44,133 bases of DNA from the NCBI GenBank assembly GCA_001303415.1, contig LJTN01000017.1, positions 1 to 44,133 on the forward strand, in the 5' to 3' direction. Under the pieces are notes generated by a model, which saw only the letters and a list, made by a program, of their open reading frames with translations, made no database searches and had not been told where the DNA came from. How positions within the stretch are numbered: position 1 is the stretch's first letter; every line of letters begins with the position of its first letter. The stretch is from Myxococcales bacterium SG8_38. Lineage in GTDB: Bacteria > Myxococcota_A > Polyangia > Polyangiales > Houyiibacteriaceae. The position numbers and the translations under genes were made by a program. This document shows, piece after piece, positions 34,389-43,695 of this stretch.

Positions 34389-36071
34389 TCATTCGTCCGT
34401 GACGCAGCCCTCGGAAGCCGTCTTCACATTTTTGATGTACTTGTAAAGCGTGCCGCGTTGGGCTTTGAGGGGAGGGGCCTTCCAGGCGGCACGCCGCTTC
34501 GAGCGCTCGGCCTCGTCGACGTCGACGTCGATCGAGCGCTGCCGGGCGTCGATCGTGATCATATCGCCGTCGCGCACCAACGCGATGGGTCCGCCATCCT
34601 GAGCCTCGGGCGTGATGTGGCCGATGATGAATCCATGCGAGCCACCCGAGAACCGGCCGTCGGTGATCAGCGCCACGTCCTGGCCGAGCCCCGCGCCCAT
34701 GATGACCGAGGTCGGCGAGAGCATTTCGGGCATGCCGGGTCCGCCCCTCGGTCCCTCGTACCGGATTACGACCACGTCTCCCTTGGTGATCCGTCCGCGC
34801 TCCATTGCAGCGAGCATTTCTTCCTCGCTGTCGAACACCTTTGCCGGTCCTCGAAAGTAGAGGCCTTCTTTGCCCGTGATCTTGGCCACGGCGCCTTCGG
34901 GTGCGAGGCTGCCTCGTAGAATCGTCAGGTGGCCGGTCTCTTTGATCGGCTCTTCCCAGGGATGAATGACCCGCTGACCCTGTGCGAGGCCCGGCAGCTC
35001 GGCCAGGTTCTCCGCGAGGGTCTTGCCAGTGACGGTGAGACAATCTCCATGAAGCGCGCCGCGCTCGAGCAGGTAGCGCAGCACTGCCGGCGTGCCGCCC
35101 ACGTCGTGCAGATCCTCCATGACGTACTGGCCACTCGGCTTGAGATCTGCGAGCAACGGGACCCTGTCGCTCACGGCCTGAAAGTCGTCGATCGAAAGCG
35201 GCACCTCGACCGCCCGCGCCATGGCGATGAGATGCAAGACGGCATTGGTGGAGCCCCCGAGCGCCATGATCGTGACCATCGCATTTTCGAAAGCCTCGCG
35301 GGTCATGATGTCTCGCGGCTTGATGTCTCTTTCGAGCAAAAGACGGATCGCCTCGCCCGCCTGCAGACACTCCTCGCGCTTTCTCGGATCCTCTGCCGGC
35401 GTCGAGGAGCTGTAGGGCAGGGACATGCCCATGGCTTCGATGGCAGAGGCCATCGTGTTGGCAGTGTACATGCCGCCGCAGGCACCAGCGCCCGGACATG
35501 CGTTTTCGATGATGTCGAGCCGCTTGCTCTCGTCGATGGTGTGGGCGAGCAGCTGCCCATAAGACTGGAACGCCGAGACGATATCGAGCTTTTCACCGTC
35601 GCTTCCGCGTCCTGCCCGGATCGTGCCGCCGTAGATCATCAGCGACGGCCGGTTCAATCGGCCGATCGCAATCATGCACCCGGGCATGTTCTTGTCGCAT
35701 CCGGGAATGGAGATGTTTGCGTCGTACCATTGCGCGCTCATGACCGTCTCGATCGAGTCGGCGATCAAGTCGCGCGACTGAAGCGAGTAGCTCATGCCTT
35801 CGGTGCCCATCGAGATCCCGTCGGACACTCCGATCGTGTTGAACCGCATGCCGATCAGCCCCGCGTTCATCACCCCTTGCTTCACGATGGCGGCGAGGTC
35901 GTTGAGGTGCATGTTGCAGCTATTGCCTTCGTACCAAACCGCGGAGATGCCGACCTGCGCCTTGCTCATGTCCGCGCGCGTGAGGCCGGTCGCATGAAGC
36001 ATCGCTTGGGACGCGCCCTGCGATGGTGGCTGGGTGATTCGGCTGCTGTATTTGTTCAACTTGGCGCTCAT
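34389..36071 (-). CDS. ilvD: Dihydroxy-acid dehydratase
   Basis: This 560-aa protein is the third enzyme of valine, leucine and isoleucine synthesis, dehydrating 2,3-dihydroxy acids with an iron-sulfur cluster. The three cluster cysteines are in [17 protein letters not shown] and the [14 protein letters not shown] segment. The C-terminal [19 protein letters not shown] motif is also intact. The ATG at 36071 has no ribosome site; a possible extended -10 box, TGcTAGACT (36090-36082 on the minus strand), would put the transcript start about 4 nt before the ATG, consistent with a nearly leaderless message. No other branched-chain genes are adjacent. Divergent from the GbsR-type regulator across 117 bp. 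Confidence 0.97.
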   Translation of the reverse strand: MSAKLNKYSSRITQPPSQGASQAMLHATGLTRADMSKAQVGISAVWYEGNSCNMHLNDLAAIVKQGVMNAGLIGMRFNTIGVSDGISMGTEGMSYSLQSRDLIADSIETVMSAQWYDANISIPGCDKNMPGCMIAIGRLNRPSLMIYGGTIRAGRGSDGEKLDIVSAFQSYGQLLAHTIDESKRLDIIENACPGAGACGGMYTANTMASAIEAMGMSLPYSSSTPAEDPRKREECLQAGEAIRLLLERDIKPRDIMTREAFENAMVTIMALGGSTNAVLHLIAMARAVEVPLSIDDFQAVSDRVPLLADLKPSGQYVMEDLHDVGGTPAVLRYLLERGALHGDCLTVTGKTLAENLAELPGLAQGQRVIHPWEEPIKETGHLTILRGSLAPEGAVAKITGKEGLYFRGPAKVFDSEEEMLAAMERGRITKGDVVVIRYEGPRGGPGMPEMLSPTSVIMGAGLGQDVALITDGRFSGGSHGFIIGHITPEAQDGGPIALVRDGDMITIDARQRSIDVDVDEAERSKRRAAWKAPPLKAQRGTLYKYIKNVKTASEGCVTDE

Positions 36072-36124
36072 TGGGCCGGGGAGTCTAGCACCGCGGGCCC
36101 TCGGCGCGGCCGGCGGCCGTTTCC

Positions 36125-36153
36125 TTGACGCGCGGCTTCCGGGGCCCTACGAA
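36125..36153 (+). promoter_or_regulatory. Sigma-70 type promoter for the regulator-menaquinone operon
   Basis: TTGACG (36125-36130) and TACGAA (36148-36153) are separated by 17 bp, placing transcription start near 36160 and 36 bp before the GTG of the regulator. The -35 box matches five of six consensus bases and the -10 box about three. The position of the adjacent palindrome supports the assignment. Confidence 0.5.
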
Positions 36154-36154
36154 G

Positions 36155-36172
36155 CTTCAAGAAAATTTGAAG
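36155..36172 (+). promoter_or_regulatory. Palindromic operator candidate (CTTCAA-N6-TTGAAG)
   Basis: A perfect inverted repeat, CTTCAA, spacer GAAAAT, TTGAAG, spans 36155-36172. It covers the predicted transcription start and lies 16 bp upstream of the regulator's GTG. MarR-type dimers bind such 16-20-bp AT-rich palindromes and commonly repress their own promoter. It stands out from the surrounding GC-rich DNA. Confidence 0.55.
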
Positions 36173-36188
36173 AAACTGAGCCGTCTGC

Positions 36189-36767
36189 GTGTCCACCGCT
36201 GCCGTCAAACAACAAGAGTCCAATGATTCCGAGCCCTTGTGGCGTCAGGCCGAGCTTCGGGCAGCGGAGGCCATCGGAAGGCTCATGGAATTTTGGGGCT
36301 TTCGCCGACACATGGGCCGGCTGTGGACAATCCTCTATCTGTCTCCCGAGCCGCTGACCACCGCAGAGCTGAGCGAGACGCTCCAGATCAGCAGTAGCGC
36401 CGTCAGCCTGTCGCTAGGAGATCTGGTGCGATGGGGCGCGGTTCGGAAAACCTGGCGTCCTGGCGAGCGCAAGGACTTTTACGAGGCGGAAAGCAGCGTT
36501 TGGAAGCTGCTCCGGCGGGTCTATGAACGCCGCGAGCTCAATCTCATTCGGGAAGCCAATGACGCCCTCAGCGAGGCTCAACAGGCTCTCGAGTCGGTTC
36601 GGGGCGGGCTGGGGGCCGCCGAGAGGCGCCGCGTGGATTTCATGCGCAAGCGACTTTCCCGGCTTAGTGCGCTATCAAGGGCTGGCGAGCGGCTCGTCCA
36701 CCTGCTCGTGGCGGGCCGGGCGATCAACCCGAGCGAGCTGCGCTCAGCGGAAGAAGACGACCAATGA
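36189..36767 (+). CDS. GbsR/MarR-family transcriptional regulator
   Basis: The 192-aa protein from GTG 36189 has the winged helix-turn-helix of the GbsR/MarR group: GRLWTILYLSPEPLTTAELSE (about 43-63), then recognition helix ISSSAVSLSLGDLVRWG and a wing ending GERKDFYEAE. A long helical C-terminus (about 100-185) is the likely dimerisation region. GbsR proteins repress transport or synthesis genes, often of osmoprotectants; here the neighbours are isoprenoid and menaquinone genes, so it most likely regulates those and itself through the palindrome at 36155. It ends 28 bp before the polyprenyl synthase gene. Confidence 0.85.
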   Translation: MSTAAVKQQESNDSEPLWRQAELRAAEAIGRLMEFWGFRRHMGRLWTILYLSPEPLTTAELSETLQISSSAVSLSLGDLVRWGAVRKTWRPGERKDFYEAESSVWKLLRRVYERRELNLIREANDALSEAQQALESVRGGLGAAERRRVDFMRKRLSRLSALSRAGERLVHLLVAGRAINPSELRSAEEDDQ

Positions 36768-36795
36768 GCGAGGGGACACGTAACAGAGGCTCACG

Positions 36796-37866
36796 ATGTC
36801 TCTCATAGCAGCAGTTCGGGACGATTCCTCATCAGATGTGCTCGCCAGCCTCCAGGCGGTGTGCGATTCGCAGGGCCTCGGAGATCTGTCCGCGCATTTG
36901 GCCGACCTGGCCGACCTGGTGAAGTGGGACATGTCGTCCCTGGAGCAAGGAATCCAGAGCATTCCGGTGGGCGATAGCGTCGTCCACAAGAGCGCCCATC
37001 ACTTGCTCGAGATCGCGGGCAAACGCCTGCGCCCCATGTGCGTGGTACTGGCTTCACGGCTCGGGCAGGGCCTCGACGAGAGGACCCGCGAGTTCGGTGT
37101 CGCCGTCGAGCTCGTTCACTGCGCGACGCTCCTTCATGACGACGTCGTGGATGCAGGTGACCAGCGCCGAGGTGTACCTGCTGCGCGCACGCTTTACGGC
37201 AATGCGGCGTCGATTTTCGCAGGCGACTGGCTCTTGGTCGATGCGCTTCGGCGCGTCCGCGCCGCAGAAATGCCGGACGTTCTGGTCCGCTTGCTGGACA
37301 TCATCGACGAGATGATCTTCGCAGAGGCCATTCAACTCCAAAACCGCGGCCACATCGACGCGCGGATGCGCACCTACATGCAGGTCGTTGAAGGTAAGAC
37401 AGCCGCCCTCTTTCGCTGGGCCATGTTCGCTGGCGCACGAGCCGGCGGTCTCGATGACGGTGCCTGCAAGGCGCTCGAGAAGTACGGGCTTCACCTGGGC
37501 GTCGCATTCCAGTTGATCGACGACCACCTCGACTACGCGGGCGACCGCTCGACCATCGGCAAGTCACCGTTCACCGACTTACGCGAGGGCAAGATGACCC
37601 ATCCGGTGATCGTCGCTCTCGAGCGCGATCCGTCGCTGCAACCGATTCTCGAAGAGATCATTGCGAGCCCGATCGACGCGGTTCCGGACAACACCAAGTC
37701 GAAGCTGCTGTCGGCGCTCCATCGGACGGACGCGCTCCAATCGACCAGGGAGGTCGCCGTGCGCGAGGCAGAGGCGGCCTGCCGTGCGCTGCAAAGTCTG
37801 CCGGACAGCCGCGCGCGAGATGCGCTGTTTACGGTGGCCCGCGCCACCGTTCACCGGGAGTCCTAG
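36796..37866 (+). CDS. Polyprenyl diphosphate synthase (long-chain, menaquinone side chain)
   Basis: The 356-aa protein has the aspartate-rich motifs of trans-prenyltransferases: FARM DDVVD (115-119) and SARM DDHLD (242-246), with KRLRP at about 76-80 and GKTAAL later. The residue five before FARM is Ala110, small, which favours long-chain products such as heptaprenyl or octaprenyl diphosphate. It condenses farnesyl or geranyl diphosphate with isopentenyl diphosphate to make the side chain for menaquinone, consistent with menA downstream. An extra N-terminal stretch of about 40 residues precedes the core. Chain length cannot be fixed from sequence. Ends 24 bp before the HMG-CoA reductase gene. 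Confidence 0.92.
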   Translation: MSLIAAVRDDSSSDVLASLQAVCDSQGLGDLSAHLADLADLVKWDMSSLEQGIQSIPVGDSVVHKSAHHLLEIAGKRLRPMCVVLASRLGQGLDERTREFGVAVELVHCATLLHDDVVDAGDQRRGVPAARTLYGNAASIFAGDWLLVDALRRVRAAEMPDVLVRLLDIIDEMIFAEAIQLQNRGHIDARMRTYMQVVEGKTAALFRWAMFAGARAGGLDDGACKALEKYGLHLGVAFQLIDDHLDYAGDRSTIGKSPFTDLREGKMTHPVIVALERDPSLQPILEEIIASPIDAVPDNTKSKLLSALHRTDALQSTREVAVREAEAACRALQSLPDSRARDALFTVARATVHRES

Positions 37867-37889
37867 CGAGTAATCAGAGAGAGGCATTG

Positions 37890-39104
37890 ATGTCCAAGAA
37901 ACCACCAGCCGTGACTAGCCGAATCCCGGGCTTCTACCGAGAGCACATCTCGAACCGGCTCCGCGTCATGATTGAAACCGGCCTTCTTTCCGAAGAGTCG
38001 GTCGGACATTTGAAGGAAGGCGGACAGCTGACGCTCGATGTCGCGGACCGCATGAGCGAGAACGTGATTGGAGTGCATGGGTTGCCCCTGTCGATTGCGC
38101 TCAACTTCCGCGTGAACAATTCCGACGTCCTGGTTCCCATGGCGGTCGAGGAGCCCTCCGTGGTCGCGGCGGCCTCGAATGCGGCAAGACAGGTTCGCAT
38201 GACCGGAGGGTTCTTCGGCGAAGCGACGGCGCCGATCATGACCACACAGGTTCAGTTCGACGACGTGCCCGACCCGGGGCGGGCCAAGGGCCTCGTCGAA
38301 GCCGAGCGGGAGCGCATCTTTCAGATCGCGGACGCGGCAATTCCAGGCATGGTTCGGCGCGGCGGCGGGTGCCGCGATCTCGACGTTCGCGTGCTCGACG
38401 AGGACCACGGCGTTCTAGTCGTACATCTCTACGTCGATGTCGGAGACGCGATGGGCGCCAACGTTGTCGATGCCGTCGCAGAGGCCGTGGCGCCACACAT
38501 CCACGCGCTCACCGGCGGCACCGTCGGGCTGCGGATCCTGAGCAATCTGCCGTTGCGCCGCCGTGTGTTCGTCCGTTGCGACGTGAGCGTCGATGCGCTT
38601 GGCGGGCCGGAGCTCGCCGACGGCATCGTCAAGGCGAGCCGCTTTGCAGAGCTCGATCCGTTCCGCGCCGTCACACACAACAAGGGCGTGATGAATGGCG
38701 TCGATGCGGTCGCGCTCGCCATGGGGCAGGACTGGCGATCGATCGAGGCCGGCGCGCATGCTTTTGCTTCGCTTTCGGGGTCCTACAGGCCGCTGGTCGT
38801 GTGGCGCCGCACCGAGAGCGGCGTTCATGGCGAGCTGGACATGCCCATGGCGGTGGGAACCGTGGGAGGCTCCACGCGGGTACATCGTGGGGTCCGCGCA
38901 GCCTTCGAGCTCATGGGCGTCAAGAATGCCGGAGAGCTCGCCATCGTGATGGGCGCTGCGGGCATGGCGTCCAACCTTGCGGCGCTTCGAGCGCTGGCCG
39001 GCGAAGGGATCCAGCGGGGCCACATGCGCCTGCATTCACGCAAGGAAGAGGTGCTTGAAAACGCTCGCCTTCACGCGCAAAAAGTCGAGCGAGGTGGCAC
39101 GTGA
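37890..39104 (+). CDS. mvaA: Class II hydroxymethylglutaryl-CoA reductase
   Basis: The protein is 404 aa from ATG 37890, with AGAGAGAGG upstream. Class II features include the catalytic Glu in VEEPSVVAAAS, the cofactor segment DAMGAN, THNKGVMNGVDAVALAMGQDW with the catalytic Lys and Asp, and a C-terminal HMRLHSR with the His. These enzymes interconvert HMG-CoA and mevalonate with NAD(P)H; class II members serve either mevalonate synthesis or degradation. Position between polyprenyl synthase and UbiE/MenG indicates synthesis, supplying isopentenyl diphosphate by the mevalonate route. No mevalonate kinase or HMG-CoA synthase gene is in the window. Its TGA overlaps the GTG of ubiE (GTGA). Confidence 0.94.
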   Translation: MSKKPPAVTSRIPGFYREHISNRLRVMIETGLLSEESVGHLKEGGQLTLDVADRMSENVIGVHGLPLSIALNFRVNNSDVLVPMAVEEPSVVAAASNAARQVRMTGGFFGEATAPIMTTQVQFDDVPDPGRAKGLVEAERERIFQIADAAIPGMVRRGGGCRDLDVRVLDEDHGVLVVHLYVDVGDAMGANVVDAVAEAVAPHIHALTGGTVGLRILSNLPLRRRVFVRCDVSVDALGGPELADGIVKASRFAELDPFRAVTHNKGVMNGVDAVALAMGQDWRSIEAGAHAFASLSGSYRPLVVWRRTESGVHGELDMPMAVGTVGGSTRVHRGVRAAFELMGVKNAGELAIVMGAAGMASNLAALRALAGEGIQRGHMRLHSRKEEVLENARLHAQKVERGGT

Positions 39105-39829
39105 GCGAGGCCGTCCGTCAGACGACGCCGAAGCCGGGCTCGGGGGCGATGTTCGATCAGATCGCCAGTCGTTACGACTTGCTGAATCGTTTGATGTCGA
39201 TGGGCATCGATCAGTCGTGGCGTCGGAAGACGGTGATGGCAATGAACCTTCCGCCGCATGCGCGGGCGCTCGATTTGGCGACTGGCACTGGAGATCTCGC
39301 CCTGATGATCGCCCGCATGCACCCGGACGCCGAGGTCGTGGGTAGCGATCCGTCGGTCCGCATGTTGGAGATCGGCGTCGACAAAGTGGAGCGCAGCGGC
39401 CTCGCGAATCGGGTGCGCTTGGAAAAGGGCGACGCGCAAGCGCTCCCCTACGAGGATGATTCGTTCGACGGTTGCTGCATCGCGTTCGGCATTCGCAACG
39501 TTCCGGATCGGGGAGCCGCGCTCTCGGAGATGGCCCGTGTCACGAAACCTGGGGGTCGCATTGCCGTCCTCGAGCTGGGCGAGCCGAGCGTGGGATGGTT
39601 GAGCCCCATCGCACGCTTTCACGTGCGCAAGGTCATTCCGCGTCTCGGTGGGATGCTGTCGGGGTCCCGCGAGTATCGATACCTCCAAGAGTCGATTGCT
39701 GCCTTCCCACCGGCCGACAAGTTCCGAGCCCTGATGCAGGAGAGCGGCATGCGCGTGCTCGAAGTGAAGCCCCTGACGTTCGGCGCGTGCCATCTGTTCG
39801 TGGCGGAGCCGGAGGAGGCCTCATCGTGA
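39101..39829 (+). CDS. ubiE: Demethylmenaquinone/ubiquinone methyltransferase
   Basis: The 242-aa protein starts at GTG 39101, overlapping the previous stop. It is a class I SAM methyltransferase of the UbiE/MenG family: FDQIASRYDLLNRLMSMGID at the N-terminus, SAM loop LDLATGTGDLALMIA, then GSDPS, GDAQALPYEDDSFD, FGIRNVPD and the GMLSGSREYRYLQESI segment. It methylates the naphthoquinone ring of demethylmenaquinone in the last step. In this operon, which has only menaquinone genes, MenG is the likely role; ubiquinone use cannot be excluded. The GTGA overlap with menF suggests coupled translation. Confidence 0.95.
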   Translation: MSEAVRQTTPKPGSGAMFDQIASRYDLLNRLMSMGIDQSWRRKTVMAMNLPPHARALDLATGTGDLALMIARMHPDAEVVGSDPSVRMLEIGVDKVERSGLANRVRLEKGDAQALPYEDDSFDGCCIAFGIRNVPDRGAALSEMARVTKPGGRIAVLELGEPSVGWLSPIARFHVRKVIPRLGGMLSGSREYRYLQESIAAFPPADKFRALMQESGMRVLEVKPLTFGACHLFVAEPEEASS

Positions 39830-41181
39830 GATCCCACGGCGCTGCATTCGCGTTCGAAGGGCTCCCGAGCCGCGAAACCTCACGCGCATTTTTGGGGCAA
39901 GCGCTGGAAGCGCGGACCACCGGGGCCGGTCCAATCATCGTGACCGTTCCTGCGCCGGTCGCGCCCCCCGATGCTTTGCTTCGCGCATTCCCGAGCGAGG
40001 CGAGCCTCTTGTGGGATCCTCCCCAAAGCGCCGCATCCTCGGGTCTCGGCACCGCCAAGATGCTTCCGACCGAAGAAGAGGCGGTGATTCGCTTTTTCGA
40101 TCAGGCCGAGCACGTGGCAGACGCCGCGAGCCCCTTGCCGCGGGTGTTTGGGGGCACGTCCTTTGCTCCGGGGGCAGCAATCCGCCACCCATGGGACGGC
40201 TTTGGCGACGGCTTTCTCATGCTGCCCAAATGGACCTATCACGTCGACGAGCGAGCCTGGCTGTCGTTCGCGGTATGCACATCGGAGCAACCGGTCGCGG
40301 CCGACGTGCTCGATGTGTTCGACACCATCTGGGGGAGCCTGGAACGCCCGATCGGCGTCATACCCTCGCCGGTTTCAGCGCGGCGCATCGAGGAAGCGGA
40401 TCGTGGGGCCTGGTCTCGACAGGTCGAGCGAATTCGGCGGAAAATTCGAGCTGGTGCGTTCGAGAAGGTCGTTGCAGCCAGACACTGTGTCGTCGAGCTG
40501 GAGACCGGAGCCGGATCGCTCGACGTCCTCAAACGGCTGGAGCAACGCTTCCCCGGATGCACCCGGTTCGCGTTGTGGCGCGGTGAGGCGACGTTCCTCG
40601 GCGCGACGCCGGAGCTCTTGGTCTCGCGGCGCGGGCCGTCGGTGTTGAGCGAAGCGCTCGCCGGGACGACCGCGCATGGAGAAGCGGCGCGGATGATGGC
40701 GAGCGCGAAGGAGCGCGAGGAGCACCAGTTGGTGGTCCAGGCGGTTCTCAAGGCTCTCGAGCCGTTTTGCGACGCGCTTCGATCCGCTCCGGATCCGTCC
40801 GTGCGGGAGCTTCCAAACGTCCTTCACATGCAGACACCCATCGAGGGACATCTCCGCGAGCCAGTGCATGTCCTCAAGCTGGTTCGAGCGCTGCATCCAA
40901 CCCCGGCAGTCGGAGGTGTGCCCACCGAGGAAGCCGTCCTCTGGATCAACGAGCAGGAAGCGCTGGCCCGTGGTTGGTATAGCGCACCGGTAGGTTGGAC
41001 CGACGCGGCCGGCGATGGCGAATTCGTCGTGGCGCTTCGCTCCGGATTGCTGCGCGATGGCAAAGCCTGGGTCTACGCCGGCGCGGGAATCATGGCCGAC
41101 TCCGATCCCGACGCTGAATACGCGGAAACAGAGCTCAAGATGCAGGCGCTTCTAGGAGCGCTCCATGGGGACAGCCGCTGA
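39826..41181 (+). CDS. menF: Isochorismate synthase
   Basis: The 451-aa protein starts at GTG 39826, with GGAGGAGG seven nt upstream, and overlaps ubiE by 4 bp. The C-terminal half carries the chorismate-binding fold: the KVVAARHC lysine segment, FLGATPELLVSR, EALAGTT, EREEHQLVVQAV, LHPTPAVGG and the RGWYSAPVGW and SGLL region. It converts chorismate to isochorismate, the committed step toward menaquinone. The N-terminal 170 residues are a less conserved domain, as is usual. Related salicylate or siderophore isochorismate synthases are excluded by operon context. Overlaps menD by 17 nt. Confidence 0.95.
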   Translation: MRSHGAAFAFEGLPSRETSRAFLGQALEARTTGAGPIIVTVPAPVAPPDALLRAFPSEASLLWDPPQSAASSGLGTAKMLPTEEEAVIRFFDQAEHVADAASPLPRVFGGTSFAPGAAIRHPWDGFGDGFLMLPKWTYHVDERAWLSFAVCTSEQPVAADVLDVFDTIWGSLERPIGVIPSPVSARRIEEADRGAWSRQVERIRRKIRAGAFEKVVAARHCVVELETGAGSLDVLKRLEQRFPGCTRFALWRGEATFLGATPELLVSRRGPSVLSEALAGTTAHGEAARMMASAKEREEHQLVVQAVLKALEPFCDALRSAPDPSVRELPNVLHMQTPIEGHLREPVHVLKLVRALHPTPAVGGVPTEEAVLWINEQEALARGWYSAPVGWTDAAGDGEFVVALRSGLLRDGKAWVYAGAGIMADSDPDAEYAETELKMQALLGALHGDSR

Positions 41182-42949
41182 TCGACAGACCCAGTGGGCG
41201 CGGCTCGTCATCGACAGCTTCGCGCGCGCTGGAGTAAACGACGCCGTCATCAGCCCGGGCTCCCGTTCGACGCCTTACGTGATCGCTGCGCTCGAGAACG
41301 AGCAACTCGAATGCATCAGCGCCATCGACGAGCGATCCGCTGCCCACTACGCATTGGGCCGCGCGCGCGCCACCCTTCGGCCTTCGTTGCTCATCTGCAC
41401 CTCTGGAAGCGCAGCCGCGAATTATTTCCCCGCCGTCATGGAATCGAACGAGGCCGGGCTGCCGCTCATCGTGCTCTCTGCCGACCGTCCGCCGGAGCTT
41501 CATCACTGCGGTGCGAACCAAACGACCGACCAGATCGAGCTCTACGGAAAGCACGTCCGGTTCTTCGTGAATCTGGGAGAACCGCAGGACGACGAGCTGA
41601 GCTTGCGGGCCGCACGGCGTCTGATTTCGCAGTCGGTATTCGAAGCGATCGGTCCGCGGCCCGGTCCGGTTCACGTCAATGCACAGGCGCGCAAGCCCAT
41701 GGAGCCCATGCCACCGAGCGACGCGCTTCGCGCGCGGGTAGACCGAATCCTGTCGGAGCCGATGACCACGCTTCACAGGGCGCGATCTCTCGATCCCAAG
41801 CACGTCGAGCAGGTCCCGGACGAGCACGTCGATTCGGTGGCCGAGGCTTTTGCCTCGTCGGCGCGTCCCATCATCTTGTGCGGCCCGGCGGATGTGCGCA
41901 GCGCGACGTTTGGTGATGCGGTGAGCGAGCTTTCCGAACGCGCGGGCGCTCCGATCCTCGCAGAAGCAGCGAGCCAGCTTCGGTATCGAGGTCTAGAGCA
42001 CGTGATCGGCGCCTTTGATACGGTCTGGCGGACCAGCGCCGGGCAATCCATGTGCCTACCAGATTTCGTCTTGCAGCTCGGCGCTGCTCCGATCTCGAAG
42101 GGGTGGGAGCTGCTTTGTGCCAAAGGCCGAATTCGCCGCGTGGTCGTCCATCCCTGGAAGTGGGCCGACCCCACCTCGGACGCCGAGACGGTCGTCCAAT
42201 GGGACATCGGCTCGTTCGTCACCGCGCTGTGTCGCGCCGACTATCCGAGGGAGCTGCTCGACGAGGCGTTCGCGAGGCATTTCGAGCTGGCGGAATCCAT
42301 CGCCTGGAGCGCTGCCGAAGCCATCGTTCGCGAAGCCGGCGATGCGCTGACCGAGGGCGCGGTTGCGCGCACCGTGGTCGGCTCGATCCCGAATGGGAGC
42401 GCGTTGGTCTTGGGGAATAGCCTTCCCATCCGGGACGTCGAAACCTGGGCTCCACCAAACGACAAGCTGCTTCGCGTGCATTGCCAGCGAGGCGTGAGCG
42501 GCATCGACGGCGTGGTGTCGGGCGCGGCCGGCGTGGCATCCGCAGTGGATGGGGGCGCGACGCTGCTCATCGGCGACGTGAGCTTCGTGCACGACCTCAA
42601 CGGGTTGCAACTGGCGGCGCGTTCGCGCGGTCCGCTGGTGATCGTGGTCATCCAAAACGGAGGCGGCCGAATCTTCGAGCAGCTTCCCATTGCCCGTGAC
42701 GGAAAGCCGTCGTGGCTTCCCTATTTCACGACTCCCCATGACGTCGATCTGGCGAGCGCTTCAGCCGCCTTCGGGTGCGATTTCCTGAGAGTGGATACGG
42801 TGACTGGTCTTCGGGAGGCACTTCGGTCGTCTCATGCACGATCGGGGTGCACCGTCATCGAGGCCGTGGTCCCCTCGCAAAGCGCGCAGGAGCTCGGACG
42901 CGAGCTCGTCGATCGAGTCGAGCGCGCGCTTCGACGCGAGGCTCCCTGA
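41165..42949 (+). CDS. menD: SEPHCHC synthase (2-succinyl-5-enolpyruvyl-6-hydroxy-3-cyclohexene-1-carboxylate synthase)
   Basis: The 594-aa thiamine-diphosphate enzyme condenses isochorismate with 2-oxoglutarate in the second committed menaquinone step. N-terminal ISPGSRSTPY (about 29-38) and IDERSAAHYALGRA mark the MenD substrate and cofactor region. The C-terminal GDVSFVHDLNGL followed by IVVIQNGGGRIFEQLP is the Mg-ThDP motif. The ATG at 41165 has AGGAGCG upstream within the end of menF; the coding regions overlap by 17 nt. The stop overlaps the menH ATG (TGATG). Confidence 0.97.
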   Translation: MGTAADRQTQWARLVIDSFARAGVNDAVISPGSRSTPYVIAALENEQLECISAIDERSAAHYALGRARATLRPSLLICTSGSAAANYFPAVMESNEAGLPLIVLSADRPPELHHCGANQTTDQIELYGKHVRFFVNLGEPQDDELSLRAARRLISQSVFEAIGPRPGPVHVNAQARKPMEPMPPSDALRARVDRILSEPMTTLHRARSLDPKHVEQVPDEHVDSVAEAFASSARPIILCGPADVRSATFGDAVSELSERAGAPILAEAASQLRYRGLEHVIGAFDTVWRTSAGQSMCLPDFVLQLGAAPISKGWELLCAKGRIRRVVVHPWKWADPTSDAETVVQWDIGSFVTALCRADYPRELLDEAFARHFELAESIAWSAAEAIVREAGDALTEGAVARTVVGSIPNGSALVLGNSLPIRDVETWAPPNDKLLRVHCQRGVSGIDGVVSGAAGVASAVDGGATLLIGDVSFVHDLNGLQLAARSRGPLVIVVIQNGGGRIFEQLPIARDGKPSWLPYFTTPHDVDLASASAAFGCDFLRVDTVTGLREALRSSHARSGCTVIEAVVPSQSAQELGRELVDRVERALRREAP

Positions 42950-43695
42950 TGTGGGTGCTTCTCCACGGGTTCACGGGATCACCCCGGAGCTGGGAGCGCG
43001 TGATCGAGGAGGCGGATCTAGAAGACGAGCCCCTCACGCCCGCATTGACCGGACACGGTCCAAGCTGGCGAGCCACCAAGGCCAGCTCGTTCGAAGAAGA
43101 GGTCTCCCGCTTGGCCAGGATGATTTCGGCGCTCCGGCGGCCGAGGCTCATCGCAGGCTACTCGATGGGCGCACGGCTGGCGCTGGGCCTCGCGGTCGAT
43201 TACCCGGCGCTTTTCGATGCGGCGGTGCTGATCGGTGTCCATTCGGGGCTTGCCGACGACCGGGAGAGAGCGGCGCGAAGGGCGCTCGACCAGGAACGCG
43301 CGCATGTTCTGAGAAGCAAAGGCATCGAAGCATTCGTGCAGCGCTGGGAGCGGGAGCCGCTGTTTGAAACCCAGCGGTCGCTTCCAGCCGAGCTCATCGA
43401 GAGGCAGCGAATGCTTCGACTCGGTCATGAGGCGGAAGGCCTGGCCCATGCGCTCGAGGTGCTCGGGCTTGCTGAGATGCCGGACTACGGACCCGGCGTG
43501 CGCCGGATCGACCTCCCGGTCGTTGCGATGGCCGGCGCGCTCGATCCGAAGTTTTCCCGAATCGCGCGCGCCATGGCGCGCGACCACGCCCAGGTGCAAG
43601 CGCGCATCGTCGATGGCGCAGGCCACAATCTGCTGCTCGAGGCCTCCCGCGCCGTCGCTTCAACGCTTGCCGATGTGGAGAAGGAGGTGCGATGA
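42949..43695 (+). CDS. menH: SHCHC synthase (alpha/beta hydrolase)
   Basis: The 248-aa protein is a short alpha/beta hydrolase: oxyanion-side [12 protein letters not shown], nucleophile Ser72 in [13 protein letters not shown], Asp in MAGALDPKF and His in [11 protein letters not shown]. MenH eliminates pyruvate from SEPHCHC to give SHCHC. The HGFTGSP and GHGPS motifs are those of true MenH, and position directly between menD and menA confirms it. Translation is coupled at both ends: TGATG with menD and ATGA with menA. Confidence 0.95.
   Translation: MWVLLHGFTGSPRSWERVIEEADLEDEPLTPALTGHGPSWRATKASSFEEEVSRLARMISALRRPRLIAGYSMGARLALGLAVDYPALFDAAVLIGVHSGLADDRERAARRALDQERAHVLRSKGIEAFVQRWEREPLFETQRSLPAELIERQRMLRLGHEAEGLAHALEVLGLAEMPDYGPGVRRIDLPVVAMAGALDPKFSRIARAMARDHAQVQARIVDGAGHNLLLEASRAVASTLADVEKEVR

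Noticed and set aside
43565..43582. 18-bp perfect palindrome CGCGCGCCATGGCGCGCG inside menH
   Set aside because: It lies in coding sequence of repeated Ala/Arg codons and is probably a chance result of GC-rich codon use.
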